Shown here piece after piece: positions 1-10,729 of a stretch of DNA of 64,000 bases. The notes under the pieces were generated by a model that saw only the letters and a list, made by a program, of their open reading frames with translations, did not search any database and was not told the origin of the DNA. Position 1 is the stretch's first letter; each line of letters begins with the position of its first letter. Source of the stretch: Adiantum capillus-veneris (taxonomy: Eukaryota; Streptophyta; Polypodiopsida; Polypodiales; Pteridaceae); assembly GCA_014529385.2 (NCBI GenBank), contig CM043953.1:61691872-61755871 (forward strand), in the 5' to 3' direction. The position numbers and the translations under genes were made by a program.

Positions 1-338
<338 letters not shown>

Positions 339-422
339 CGCAGAATCCCTCTCTCTCTCACTCTCAGACCAGTTTACAGTTTGCCCTATTCCTACTCCCT
401 CCCTCCCACCCTCCCTCCCTCT

Positions 423-638
<216 letters not shown>

Positions 639-724
639 AATCTTAGCAGACTTGCAGATATGGAAAACCAGCAGATAACATTATTGCCACTAGAAATGGA
701 GGCAGAAGGGAGCCATTACAGGAA

Positions 725-1222
725 ATGAATCACAACTACCAGCATCCAGCTCTTTCTATTATCAAGAAATATGAGACAGAAAGAAAGCGTAAACAGCGGG
801 AGCACCGAGAGATGACAACTAAACGAGGACATCATGCCATCGACGATGAGGAGAAAAGGAAAATCTCCTTCGAGATTGTGAAAGCTTTCAAGAGCAGGAC
901 TGAAGGTCTCAACAAAGAAGAAAAGTGTGAAATCTGGAATCTTGTTGCTCAACATCCTCTTGTTCGAGCAATCTGTGATCAAAGTCTTTAGAGGAGGAGG
1001 CTGCTATGCAGAGTGCAATTGTCTCCAACGCAATTGTCTCGAATGTCCGAACACACTAGCTATCGTCAAGCAGCCAACTTCTAACGAGGAGATGTTGTTG
1101 AAGAATGCAACATTGCAGATGATGATAAATTCAAAGGAAAACATGCATATTGCCAAATTCTCTAGGGTCCTAAAAGTCGATCGTCGCAGCTTGTTCAAAG
1201 CAAAATCATGGCAGGTGAAGTC
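725..1222 (+). pseudogene. DDE-transposase-like gene, N-terminal part
   Basis: This is the 5' part of a decayed transposase-like gene continued at 3835, 5765 and 8369. The frame opening at 725 gives a very basic, charged protein (KKYETERKRKQREHRE, then KISFEIVKAFKSRTEGLNKEE). It stops at 989-991, but coding-like sequence continues in other frames (EEEAAMQSAIVSNAIVSNVR, then MHIAKFSRVLKVDRRSLFKAKS), so at least two frameshifts are present. The last codons (RRSLFKAKSWQV) run to the left flank of the copia insertion. Removing that insertion and one target-duplication copy makes the frame continue without a break into SGVNARLFSLAG at 3838. That continuity is the main evidence that the pieces form one gene. 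Where translation started is not resolved; an ATG at 660 is another option. Confidence 0.6.
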
Positions 1223-1380
1223 TGTTAGATATGTCAAGCCCGTGGGCATTGTCCCCTATAGCATGCAAGCTAGCTTCACTTAGAGCTCAAGTCTTGCATG
1301 GAAAGTTTTGGCTATTTTTATACTTGTAAGGTTTTTACACTTTAAGAAATTCAATCAAAGCGTGAGTTTTTCCTGTGTCG

Positions 1381-1427
<47 letters not shown>

Positions 1428-1484
1428 TCTGCTGGATCTTCTTCCCTGCACCGCCATGGTTACATAGCTCCAATTGCACCAACA
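1223..1484 (+). repeat. 5' LTR of the gag-only copia element
   Basis: It starts TGTTAG and ends CCAACA, and matches 3526-3834 almost base for base apart from a shorter (CT)n tract at 1385-1425. The segment CACCGCCATGGTTACATAG near its 3' end is identical in both LTRs. Confidence 0.95.
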
Positions 1485-1486
1485 AC

Positions 1487-1498
1487 TGGTATCAGAGC
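1487..1498 (+). promoter_or_regulatory. Primer-binding site (initiator tRNA-Met)
   Basis: TGGTATCAGAGC lies two bases after the 5' LTR end. It is the standard plant LTR-element site complementary to the 3' end of initiator tRNA-Met. Confidence 0.93.
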
Positions 1499-1530
1499 AT
1501 TAGGCTCTCAGGCGGGCAAGGAAAGGCGTA

Positions 1531-2113
1531 GCATATCAAGACGCTGAGTGCTGCAGTGGCTGCCCTAGGCAAGGTGGACCTCATCACAGGCAGGCGCTTC
1601 TGCGGGCATCTCAAAATGCAAGAGAACTCAGCACTTGCAGTGACAACTTAGCACGCCATTGTTGGAGCAGTACGTAGTGTCAGAGACAACCCTAGGCGGT
1701 GCCTCCAACAGCATATCAAAACGCTGCATCTGGGGGGCTAGGCCAGGTCGCAAGCTCAACTTGTCAGCGAAAATAGCATCTCAAAACGCCACTGTAAAAG
1801 GCAGCAATACTCCACAGTTTCGCAAGCATCTCAAAACGCTGTGCTTCTTGCAGCAGTTCTACAAGGCGGTGAGATCCTTGCATCTCAAAAGGCATTGAAG
1901 GCTTTTGGACAGTTTTGCAAGCATATTGAGATGCTGTCTATCCAACTGTAGTAGATGCGATCTCTCTTTTACTTGCATATCAAAATGCTGCTGCAAATCA
2001 TTGAGCCACCGAGAATGCATTTCAAAATGCTACTATCATTTGGCAGTTTGTATTGCAATCCAACATAGTTTTGGTCAAATTTTTTGGCAGTTTTGCGAGC
2101 ATATCAAAAGGCT
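1531..2113 (+). repeat. Leader array of ten degenerate GCATATCAAAATGCT motifs
   Basis: Ten 15-bp copies of GCATMTCAAAAYGCT lie irregularly between the primer-binding site and the gag start, at 1531, 1606, 1711, 1776, 1826, 1880, 1921, 1975, 2017 and 2099. The copy at 1921 (GCATATTGAGATGCT) reads closer to the opposite orientation. In the best copies GCAT and ATGC can pair around a six-base loop. The spacing is not tandem, so simple slippage does not explain the array. A role in RNA packaging or dimerisation is only a guess from its position. Confidence 0.85.
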
Positions 2114-2251
2114 GCTAGCCACATGGTCCCTTGTTAGTGTTTTTCACACATAAAGGGATTCTTGTTCGGCTCTGCAATTCAATATCAAACAAACCCCTGA
2201 CTCGGAGCACAATTCAAACGACGTCAAATCAAAAGCTATAAAGCTTCAAAT

Positions 2252-3151
2252 ATGGCTTCGAAGGTGGATAAATTCAACGGATCTGGTTTCCATACCTGGC
2301 AAATTAAAGTCAAAGGTTATCTGATGCGGAAAAATCTTTGGAATGTGGTCAAGCCTCTCGCAGCCGACGAGTCCGGCACATCCGTTGCAGTTACAAGGGC
2401 ACTATCTGCTGAGCTACAGAGGAAAGACGAACAAGCTTTTGGTATTATCCTAACCTCCTTAGAAGATGATTTTATTCATTACTTGGATGATGTCGATTCT
2501 TCAAGTGCTGCTTGGATAGAGTTAGAGAAGCTTTTCGGTGCCAAAGCTAAGTATTCAAAAATGAGTTTAAAAATGGAATAATATTCCATCCGCATGCGTG
2601 AAGATGAAAATATTGCAGCTTTAGCCAATAGACTGAAGAGTATTAGAACTCAACTTGTTTATGTCGAAGCTTCAGTACCAGAAGAAGATCTCATAGCCAT
2701 TTTGTTAAAAAGTTTGACTGACAAATTTCATCAAATTGTTACTGTTTTAAAAGAGAAAGATCCGTTGCCCTCCTTGGATGGTATCATCAATTCATTGCAG
2801 GAAGAAGAACGCAGGGTACCTAGTACCAATTCTACTATTATTCCCAGGGCATATACAGTCTCGAATGCCGTGTCACCCACCAGTTCTTCTGATACTTCCA
2901 ATGCATATACAGTCACTAAATGTGCTGCTACAGCAGCTTCATCTCGACCATTCAATGGAACCAGAACTTGTGCCATTTGTGGGCGCAACAATCATCAGAC
3001 GAAAGACTGTTTCAAGAAGAATCCTTGTGTTCACTGTCGTAAAACAAATCATCCATCAAATAAGTGCTTTCAAAAGGGTAAAACTCAAATTCATGTGGTT
3101 GAGGGAGACACTGAATCTCCAATATATTCCGTTGATGAGGAAATTTATTAG
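2252..3151 (+). pseudogene. gag: Copia-type Gag polyprotein (UBN2/DUF4219-like) with two zinc knuckles
   Basis: Gag is the capsid and nucleocapsid protein that packages element RNA in cytoplasmic particles. The start at 2252 gives MASKVDKFNGSGFHTWQ, the typical copia-gag opening (a phrase of the type F.G..F..W). The body has the usual helical UBN2-like pattern (WIELEKLFG, LANRLKSIRTQL, LLKSLTDKF, DGIINSLQEEE). Two CCHC knuckles follow: CAICGRNNHQTKDC (about residues 241-254) and CVHCRKTNHPSNKC (about 260-273), both with perfect CX2CX4HX4C spacing. One in-frame TAA at 2579-2581 interrupts an otherwise open 300-codon frame, most simply a CAA to TAA change. The protein ends about 23 residues after the second knuckle, with no protease or pol behind it. 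It is therefore a truncated, non-autonomous gene with one disabling stop. Confidence 0.9.
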
Positions 3152-3525
3152 ATCAACTCTTTTCATGTTATTTAGTCAAAATAAATTGTACGGGCTATAG
3201 ACACGTGCACTGCCACCCATAAGTGGTAAGACCTCCCAATTTATCAGTTTTTTGTTCTCAAGTACCATTTTGTCCGCTCCTCATGAGGTTACTGGGTACA
3301 CCTTAAACCCAAGGTTTGGCAGTGAACCAAAAACTCCACTTTTGGTAGCTAATTTTTTTGACCTACACCCTATCTGTTCAAGGGGGGGTTACTGACCTAG
3401 CACCAGGTTATGGATAAACCAAAAATCCTTGGTTGTGAGAAAACCTAAAACTCATGGTTGACGAGTATACCAAAAACTCGAGGTATCATGAGTTGCTTGT
3501 CCTAGTTCGGGCTTGAGGGGGGGAT
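3152..3525 (+). other. 3' untranslated region and polypurine tract of the gag-only element
   Basis: No coding. It contains several phrases varying around CCAAAAACTCGAGG / CCAAAAATCCTTGG (about 3325-3485). It ends in a purine-rich stretch (GAGGGGGGGAT) directly before the 3' LTR, the expected position of the plus-strand primer. Confidence 0.8.
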
Positions 3526-3684
3526 TGTTAGATATGTCAAGCCCGTGGGCATTGTCCCCTATAGCATGCAAGTTAGCTTCACTTAGAGCTCAAGTCTTGC
3601 ATGGAAAGTTTTGGCTATTTTTATACTTGTAAGGTTTTTTACACTTTAAGAAATTCAATCATAGTGTGAGTTTTTCCTGTGTCG

Positions 3685-3775
<91 letters not shown>

Positions 3776-3834
3776 CTTCTGCTGGATCTTCTTCCCTGCA
3801 CCGCCATGGTTACATAGCTCCAATTGCACCAACA
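3526..3834 (+). repeat. 3' LTR of the gag-only copia element
   Basis: Matches the 5' LTR, but its (CT)n tract is 86 bp (3688-3773) instead of 41 bp. It is followed immediately by the second AAGTC target copy. Confidence 0.95.
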
Positions 3835-4044
3835 AAGTCTGGTGTCAATGCTCGACTGTTTTCATTGGCTGGATGTCACAAGCAACACCGTCATAGCCCT
3901 ATCACAGATGAAATTAAGGAATTGGTCTACACATTTTGGACAGAGGAGACTCATGTTTCACCCAACAAGAAGGATATTTGTCGAAAGAGAGTGGGAAGGA
4001 AAAGCTACATAAAACACCCTGTGCACCTCCTGGATGAGTCTCAG
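3835..4044 (+). pseudogene. DDE-transposase-like gene, second coding block
   Basis: This continues the frame of 1222 after the copia insertion. It encodes SGVNARLFSLAGCHKQHRHS, then ITDEIKELVYTFWTEETHV, SPNKKDICRKRVGRKSYIKH and HLLDESQ. Coding ends at CAG (4042-4044), directly before a GTGATC splice donor. Joining to GTTGAGCTC at 5765 keeps phase 0 and reads LLDESQ-VELFQRFKQ. I recognise no named domain here; the arginine/lysine-rich stretch would suit nucleic-acid contact. Confidence 0.62.
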
Positions 4045-5764
4045 GTGATCAATGACATACTTGCGCCATAACTTATGCATTCTAGCATGCCAGTAATCTA
4101 CCTAGCATACAGATCATGCTAGTTATCACAATATGTTATGCTATGTATGCCACCTAGCACGTGTGCTAGTTAGCATAGTCTCACTCCTAGTATGCTGGGT
4201 ATGCTGTTTAGCATGATAAGTATGTTGTCTAGCACAATATGTAAGCTACTATAACATCCTTTATGCTAGTTAGCATACCTATTATGCTAACTAGCATGCT
4301 CAGAATGTTCTTTGACACAATGAGTATGCTAGCTACCTTTCGTAGTATGCTAACTAGCATAATGGGTAAGCTGGTTTATGGTATATGCTAGTTTGCATTC
4401 CTGTATGGTGGGTATGGTGTTCATCATAAATATTCTGCTAGTTAACATGCCTAGTGATCTTGAGGACTACGCTGGTTAGCACAATATGTATGCTACTTTA
4501 ACACCTTTTATGCTAGTGTGCTAGCTATGCTATTCAACATAACAAGTGTGCTGGTTAACACAATATGTATGCTAGTTAGCATACCTTCTATTCTTCTTAG
4601 CACACTTTGTGTGGTTAACCATGACTCATATGTTAAACTACGTACACACTCATTTTGCTTGTTAGCACTGCGAGTATGCTAGTTAGCATACTCAGCTGCG
4701 CTATCTAGCAATATAGCATGTTAGTAAGCATACTCAGCTAGCTAACTAGCATACTGAGTATGCTAGTTAGCACAGCTAAGAATGCTAAGTAGCATAACGG
4801 GTAAGCTGGTTTATGCTAGTATGCTAGTTAGCATATTCAGCTATGTTAACTAGCATACTCAGCATGCTAGTTAGCATACTCAACATGCTAACTATCATGC
4901 TCATGAGTATGCTAGTTAGCACACCTGAGAATGCTAAGTAGCATAACGGTGGGTAAGCTGATTTATGCTAGTTAGCATTCGTAGTGTGTTGGCTATGCTG
5001 CTCAACATAATAAGTGTGCTGGTTAACACAATATGTATGCTAGTTAGCATACCTTCTATTCTTCTTAGCACACATTCATGTGGTTAACAATGACTCATAT
5101 ACTAAATTACACACTGATTATGCTTGTTAGCACAGCTAGTATACTAGTTAGCATATTCAGCTATGCTAACTAGCATGCTCAGCATGCTAACTAGCATACT
5201 GATGAGTATGCCTCGTATGCCAAACTACACACTGATTGTGCTTGTTAGCACAGCTAGTATGCTAGTTAGCATACTCAGCATGCTGATGAGTATGCTAACT
5301 AGTATGCTGATGAGTATGCTAGTTAGCACAGCTAGTATGCTAACTCAGCATGCTAGTTAGCATACTCAGCATGCTAACTAGCATGTTGATTAGTATACTC
5401 AACATGCTAACTAGCATGCTGATGAGTATGCCTTGTATGCTACACTACACACTGATTGTTCTTGTTAGCACAACTAGTATTCTAGTTAGCATACTCAACT
5501 ATGCTAGTTAGCATCCTCAGCATGCTAGTTAGCATAATCAGCATGCTAACTAGCGTGCTTAGAGTTAGCATGCTTAGTATACAATGTTATACCCAGTTAC
5601 ATGCATGTTAGGACCATACCCAATTACATGCATGTTAGGACCATACAATGTGTTGTCTAACACACCAATTTGTTTCTATGGTGGATGTATTAAGTAGCAA
5701 TGCGTATAGTCCTGTTTGGATTATTTCTCCTAGTAAACATACTGATCAAATATGGATATTGCAG
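4045..5764 (+). repeat. Intron filled with TGCTAGTTAGCA palindromic repeats
   Basis: A 1.72 kb GT-AG intron: donor CAG|GTGATC at 4044/4045 and acceptor TATTGCAG at 5757-5764. From about 4066 to 5580 it is built almost wholly of palindromic words such as TGCTAGTTAGCA and TGCTAACTAGCA, joined by TACTCAGC- or CTCAGCA-type links with roughly 21-bp phasing in the best parts (5340-5560). Every word is near-self-complementary, so the transcript could fold extensively. A related array occupies 11,320-12,215. Short open frames here (Met-Leu-Thr-Ser repeats) are repeat artefacts. Confidence 0.85.
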
Positions 5765-6853
5765 GTTGAGCTCTTTCAAAGATTCAAACAAAAACATCTA
5801 GATTGCAAGATTGGCATGAGGATGTCTGAGATGTTAAAGCCATTCTTTTGCAGGAGGCTGAAGGATAGGTACACATGCTGTTGCGAATACCATGTGCAAA
5901 TGACCTTTTTGAAAGACGCACTGAACCAAATGCGCTCTCGTGCTTTTGGGCTTCATGATACATGTTGCAACTGTGTATGCAATATATGTGCTACAGACAA
6001 GAACATTAGCAGCGGCTTCCTGGCTTCACATCACACGTTCAAAGGTGTCACATAGATGTGGGATTCCGTTCTCTGTCCAAAGCCAGCAAATGCAGTTTTC
6101 CATAGAAGGGAATGCCTGATGCGAGACTGTAAGATATGTGGAGTAAAGAAGTTAGAATTATGTTGCTTAGAAATAGCAAAGCCAGGTAAGAGTATTAATG
6201 TGAAAGTATTTGCGTATGTAGAAGCAAAAGATAGGCATGGAAACAGTAAGAAAAGAAAAGATCTTTTGCATAAAGAAATGCAGTGCTAGGAGTTTCTTGA
6301 ACTGTTGCAGACCAAGTTGAAGCTCTTCATCACTCATAACTATGTGGCACGATGGCAAGGACAACAATTTAAGGATTGTATACTTTGCTTTCCGGATGAT
6401 GTCATTGTCTCAGTTGTTGACTTTGCTGAAAATTACACCTTCAAGGAGCAAAATGAGATTCAGTCAATGCATTGGCACTCTAGTCAAGTAACTATTTTTG
6501 TACACATAACGTACTACCGCAAGGTAGGGGAGGTAGTCAAAACAATCCACTTCTTCATATCAAATGATAGGGTGCATGACACACTGTTTGTGCAACATTG
6601 CTTCATGCTACACCATGACTGGTTACAACAAGAGGGTGTCACTTGTAAACAACATTGGGTGTGGTCAGATGGTGCAGCCTCGCAATTCAAGGGAGCCAGA
6701 CCTTTCTATTTTGTTGCAAGATATGGGGGACTCACAGGGATTGGGATGAGTTGGTTCTTCTTTGGATCAGGGCATGGCAAGGGCGAGCATGATGGTGCAG
6801 GAGCAGTTGTGTAACATTTAATGGCCTAAAATCTTATGTGTAGCGGAATTTAG
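5765..6853 (+). pseudogene. DDE-transposase-like gene, catalytic core block
   Basis: One reading frame runs from VELFQRFKQKHLDCK to beyond GAGAVV, interrupted by TAG at 6053-6055 and 6287-6289 and by TAA at 6812-6814. A Cys/His-rich first part (CCCEYHVQM, DTCCNCVCNIC, CLMRDCKICGVKKLE) suggests zinc binding. The core holds three conserved-looking acidic motifs: VVDFAENYTF (about 6416), VWSDGAASQFKGARPFY (about 6658) and FGSGHGKGEHDGAG (about 6763). These look like D, D and a late acidic residue of an RNase-H-fold transposase. I remember similar WSDG...GHGKG proteins as repeated, unnamed genes in other eukaryotes but cannot assign a superfamily. Past 6814 coding is lost near the LTR inserted at about 6854. 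Confidence 0.7.
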
Positions 6854-8368
6854 CATGAACATAGTGGGCATTTCATTAGAGTTGATTCCTAATGAGAATT
6901 ACAAGAGTGCTTGGGTGGAGCGAGCAATAAAAAGCATAACACCTAGTTAGATAGCATCGACAATACTTTCAAAAGAGAGAGCAATTAAGCTATTGACAAC
7001 AGTTGAGGATCGGATTTGCATGGAGCCGGTCCCCCCTCCAAAAGGCTTTGTATTATGGTTTCTCCCAACAAGAGAGACATTGTACAATACAATTCTTTGT
7101 GTTCCTTCAAGACTAGCTAGTGCAATGAAGATGGAAGCTTCATACACCAAGCAAAACACTTAATCAAACACAACTTGAATTATCCTTGTTCTCAGACCCA
7201 AGACCTCACACACCTTCGAAGATGGTGAGAGCTAGCAGGGTATGAGAGTAGATTGAGAGGAAAAAGAAGTATCTTACGAGAAAGAAGTACATCTCCTCAC
7301 ATAATCACTCATATTAGCATAGCTTAGCTTAGTAATTAGCTTGGTAGAGAAGATGAGCATGCATTGAAGCTTGGCTCTTGGTTGGATTTGCATCCACATG
7401 CCAAGAGAGTGTTGATGTAGGCTTCTATCTCACAAGCTTGGAGTAGGTGATGAGCTCTCCATTAAAGCTTGGGAGGAGATAGAGTATTTTCCCTTCACAC
7501 ATGGTCAAGTGTGAGAGTGTGTGTGTCAATGCCAAGCAAAAATCAGCCCCCCCCCTCTCTTGGGCGAGCCCTAGCTGCTAAGTAAGTCTGGCTTTTGCCT
7601 CATTGGACCTCCCCAGGTCAAGCCAATAGGGATTAAGCAGCATAAGTGATAGCCTTCTGACATGTGTCCCCCTTTCCCCTTTTGTGAGAGCTTTAGATAA
7701 TTAAATAATTAAACTAAACTCTCATTGGACCCCTTTGCCTCCTGGCCAATAGGAATCAGGCAAGCCATGGGGCTCCTGAATGCTCATTGGACCCCTTGGG
7801 AGACTGCCCAATAGTCTTCTAGGACACTTAATTCTTATTGTTTTCTTTTATTAAATGTTTTTAAATTAATTAAACTAGATTTACTCTAGCTTAATTCTCA
7901 TTGGTCCACTTCAAGGGTCTTCCAATAGGAATTGGGCACACCTTGTGGGCATCTGGCCTAGGGAGCTGACATGTGTCCCTCATTCCCTTTGTGTAAAGGG
8001 AGCCTGTGTGTGTGTGTGTGGCTTTCTCTTTCATCCCCTAGCTTTGGGGCTCGCCCCCTCCCATGTAGGGATATGCAAAGACTTTTAGGGCACACACTAA
8101 GCATCCAATTTTCCCTAGGGTTGACCTTTGGACACAACCTTTGAATTTTGGAACCTTAGCATTTTGGAAGTCTTAATGGGCTGAACCTTAGGGTCTTTTT
8201 GGCCCATTGTTTCACATAGCTCTTTTGCAGATGACCCCCCCCTTTGGATCCCTATTTTCCCTCCTTTGGATCCCTACTGTGGCCGGTCTGCTAACTTAAC
8301 CAATATTCTAGCTTTTTCTCCCTTGGCACTTCCCCACATTAAATGATCAGTTTAATATGAGAAAATCA
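6854..8368 (-). mobile_element. Inverted gypsy LTR (probably solo) inserted in the transposase gene
   Basis: This block is, in reverse complement, clearly related to the gypsy LTR at about 26.0-27.5 kb. Shared phrases include ACCGGATTTATGTGGATCCG-type sequence near 7015, TACGAGAAAGAAGTA near 7280 and CTCATATTAAACTGATCA near 8350. No internal gypsy sequence is attached, so a solo LTR is likely. It separates transposase coding that resumes at about 8370. TTTAG stands at both edges (6849-6853, 8369-8373) as a possible target duplication, but the left edge does not show a clean terminus, so the limits are approximate. The interior is non-coding. Confidence 0.7.
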
Positions 8369-9227
8369 TTTAGGAGAATTAGATATTGATTATTATGACA
8401 AGTTGTGAAAAGAACCTTGACCCATGAACAACTAAAACCTAATGGAGCTATATTGTAGTGTGCAGCAGATGTGGTTGCTTATTTCTAGGCCAACCTATCG
8501 CAGGGAGAAACTTGTATCATATCCTTCAACAGAAAGGGAATGTTCTCGTGTGTTCTGGGAGGTTAAAGAGGGAGATGTTAACAGGGAAGTTAAGTGGAAT
8601 TGTGCCATTGTGGAAAAAATTCGCTCTTTGCATGCTATTCGTGGTCACAACCCGCAGGATCCTACTGCCCTTGCAACAAGAAAGTTGGCATTCTTCTGTG
8701 ATGCATGCATGAACGGAAGGTGGAATCGCTGCATCAATAAAGCTCACGTGGAGGCTTGGGATTATCAGATTCTGCAGCCATTACTTGAGAAAACAGATGA
8801 AGTTTCGAAAGAGGAAGTCGTTGGCTATGATGACTTCACATACGAAGGTCATCATGATGTGTTGAGTAGTGTTCTATGTTCTGGAGACACATTTGCTGTA
8901 AATCCAGATGCTTTAACCAACGCTGAAGATGTGGATTTCTATCTGGTCAAGTGTGTTGCAGAAAAGGAGAAGGTGGAGAAGGGGTACATTGATGAATGGA
9001 GCAATGTAATTGAGAGAGGCTCATATGTTGTGAAAGGACTATATTACAAGCAATTGGATGCATACACCTTCAAGCTAGACCACAAGCAGCCTATCGTCCA
9101 CCTACTTTCACATCTGGTGCGATGTATCAAAATACCCATGGAGCACGTCCCAAGGAGAAGGCAGGTGTACACAATCACTCCAAAAATCTATGAAGCAATG
9201 TGTAATAGCATGCCCTTCAACTTTTAA
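8369..9227 (+). pseudogene. DDE-transposase-like gene, C-terminal block
   Basis: Coding resumes after the inserted LTR. Before about 8500 it is spread over frames (TLTHEQLKPNGAI, CAADVVAYF with two stops). From about 8505 one frame is open to the stop at 9225-9227: FWEVKEGDVNREVKWNCAIV, RSLHAIRGHNPQDPTALATR, a cysteine/histidine cluster FFCDACMNGRWNRCINKAHV, then SNVIERGSYVVKGLYYKQLD and HVPRRRQVYTITPKIYE. The last 200 residues look like the conserved tail of the same unnamed transposase family. The block is colinear with 5765-6853 and ends 172 bp from the 3' end of the converging FCP1-like pseudogene. Confidence 0.65.
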
Positions 9228-9399
9228 GTTGTATCCATTGGATTTTCTATATACCACTTTGCTGTAAGGGTATGCAGTTTTATTATAAAGTTGGTTTTGT
9301 GTCAGCATGCTAACTATCAAACTGTTTACATTAATTGCCAGCATCAAATTATTTACATAGGGTTCAATTTTACAATGATAGTCACTGCCCCCAAAACCC
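9228..9399. other. Short intergenic spacer between convergent genes
   Basis: An AT-rich spacer between the plus-strand transposase-like stop and the minus-strand FCP1-like stop. No terminator or repeat recognised. Confidence 0.5.
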
Positions 9400-10516
9400 T
9401 TAAGGCCTCCTCAGAGGGCGCTTGTAGTGACCGGGCTTTCCTTCTTGCTGTTTGTCTTCTTCTTGCTTCCTCTTTTCTTTTCTCTCTACTTCCTCCTTTC
9501 TCTTTGCTTCCTCCTTTCTCTCGGCTTCCTCCTCTGCTTCTAGGTTGGCACTATGCTGCTCACTTTCTCTTCTTTCCCTCTCCAGCTTTTCTTTCTCTCT
9601 TTCTGCTTCTAGGTCAGCTTCCCGCTGTTTGCGATGAATTTCTTCCAGCCTTTTTGCCTCTATATCCATCTTTTGAATGTCAAGCAAACGTTTGACGACT
9701 ACATCAGAAAACTCATCTGAGCCTGTCTCAAACACATTATCAGCAACATATGCTTTCCGATCATCCGTTTGCAGCCAAAGAAAAATCCAAGACTTCAAAG
9801 TTTCTATAAGGAACTTTTCCCTCTGCTCAGCACTCTGGTGCTCTAGATTGGGAGTAACAAGCCAAGTTTGTGGTGGGTTCTGAAACACTTTGTAGAAGCT
9901 ATTATCGATTATAAGTGTGTTTTGGGCGTTGTACCCCGGAGTGTGTTTCCAGAACAAGGATAAGTCTTTCATAAAAACACGTTTTCTCTAGATCTGCCAG
10001 GATTGCTTTGTACAGTGCGCTTGAGCAAAAAACCCAGTAATCTTTGGCACCTGCTCTTTAAAAACAGTACGGCAAATACTCATGACTTTACTATGGAGGC
10101 TTGTTCTCCATATAAACACATTAAATAACTGCAGGCACCAGTCCAAAAAAAAAGGCTGTCTGCTTATCAAGTACATCGTATTTCAGCATTTCATCTGCAT
10201 ATGTTGGGGGCTTTTCACCAAAGCGAGGCTCTACCACTGCCACCAAAAGACCATTCAGGTCCAGCACCAGAGCCCTTTTTTCACCACATAAACGCTTAGG
10301 CACCCATATTAGGTCTGGTAGAGGATACCATTCAGCAAAAATAACCGGCCCACTTGGGTGCACATAATTTAGGCGCTCAATAATACTACGGGCAAGCTAT
10401 GAATATCGTTCAAGGAGTTTTTCAATCTCCATTTTCTGTCTCCTTAACTGCCTGGCTTTGTGGACTCGCCATCTCCGTAATTTTTGCCATTGCATGGCCG
10501 CAGTTGCATCAGGCAT
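9400..10516 (-). pseudogene. FCP1/HAD-like domain protein with coiled-coil tail, disrupted
   Basis: Reading from ATG at 10,516: a basic helix (MQWQKLRRWRVHKARQLRRQ), then PSGPVIFAEWYPLPDLIW and the HAD motif I region RALVLDLNGLLVAV. Next come CLQLFNVFIWRTSLHSKVM (motif II area, cf. VFIWTS in FCP1 homologues) and FWKHTPGYNAQNTLIIDNSF with YKVFQNPPQTW (motif III/IV area, cf. I.DDS...NP). The tail from about 9650 down is a highly charged coiled coil (Glu/Lys/Arg heptads). Motif I reads DLNGLL rather than DLDGTL; plant relatives with this change are known to me, and it removes the second Asp, so phosphatase activity is doubtful. Lesions: an in-frame TAG near 10,398, a frameshift at an A/T homopolymer (about 10,143-10,152), and a TAG near 9,985. 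The homopolymer shift could be a sequencing error; the stops could not. Confidence 0.75.
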
Positions 10517-10729
10517 GACGATTAACCGCGATACGAAATGAACAAGTAAAAAAAAAAAACCGTAAAAATTATAATGAACTATTACAATGAACTATTGCTC
10601 AGATTTATATTGCACAAAATTACATTTTCATTGGAAAACAAAATGCATATCAGTTACAATACGCATTTGGGTTTCAAAATGGTCTAGCATATACAGTGAA
10701 GGGCACAACTAGGTAGGGAGCAATAAGTC
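10517..10729. other. Spacer between two minus-strand genes
   Basis: AT-rich, with an A10 run at about 10,550. It separates the FCP1-like ATG from the stop of the upstream minus-strand gene. No promoter element assigned. Confidence 0.5.

Larger units (their letters stand above)
1223..3834 (+). mobile_element. Gag-only copia LTR retrotransposon (TR-GAG type)
   Basis: LTRs begin TGTTAGATATGTC and end CCAACA: the 5' LTR is 1223-1484 and the 3' LTR 3526-3834. A perfect 5-bp target duplication AAGTC flanks it (1218-1222 and 3835-3839). The primer-binding site TGGTATCAGAGC, complementary to initiator tRNA-Met, is at 1487-1498 and a G-rich polypurine tract lies at 3511-3524. The 2.0 kb interior encodes only a gag. 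There is no protease, integrase, reverse transcriptase or RNase H and too little room for them, so it must have moved in trans. The LTRs differ by only a few substitutions outside their CT tracts (1385-1425 versus 3688-3773), which points to a fairly recent insertion. This layout fits the TR-GAG class described in plants. Confidence 0.93.

Noticed and set aside
5163-5360. Met-Leu-Thr-Ser repeat protein
   Set aside because: It is a translation of the palindromic intron array; the repeat has no codon-level structure beyond its 21-bp period.
4045-5764. CRISPR-like array
   Set aside because: Repeats are degenerate, palindromic and without unique spacers, in a plant-type genome.
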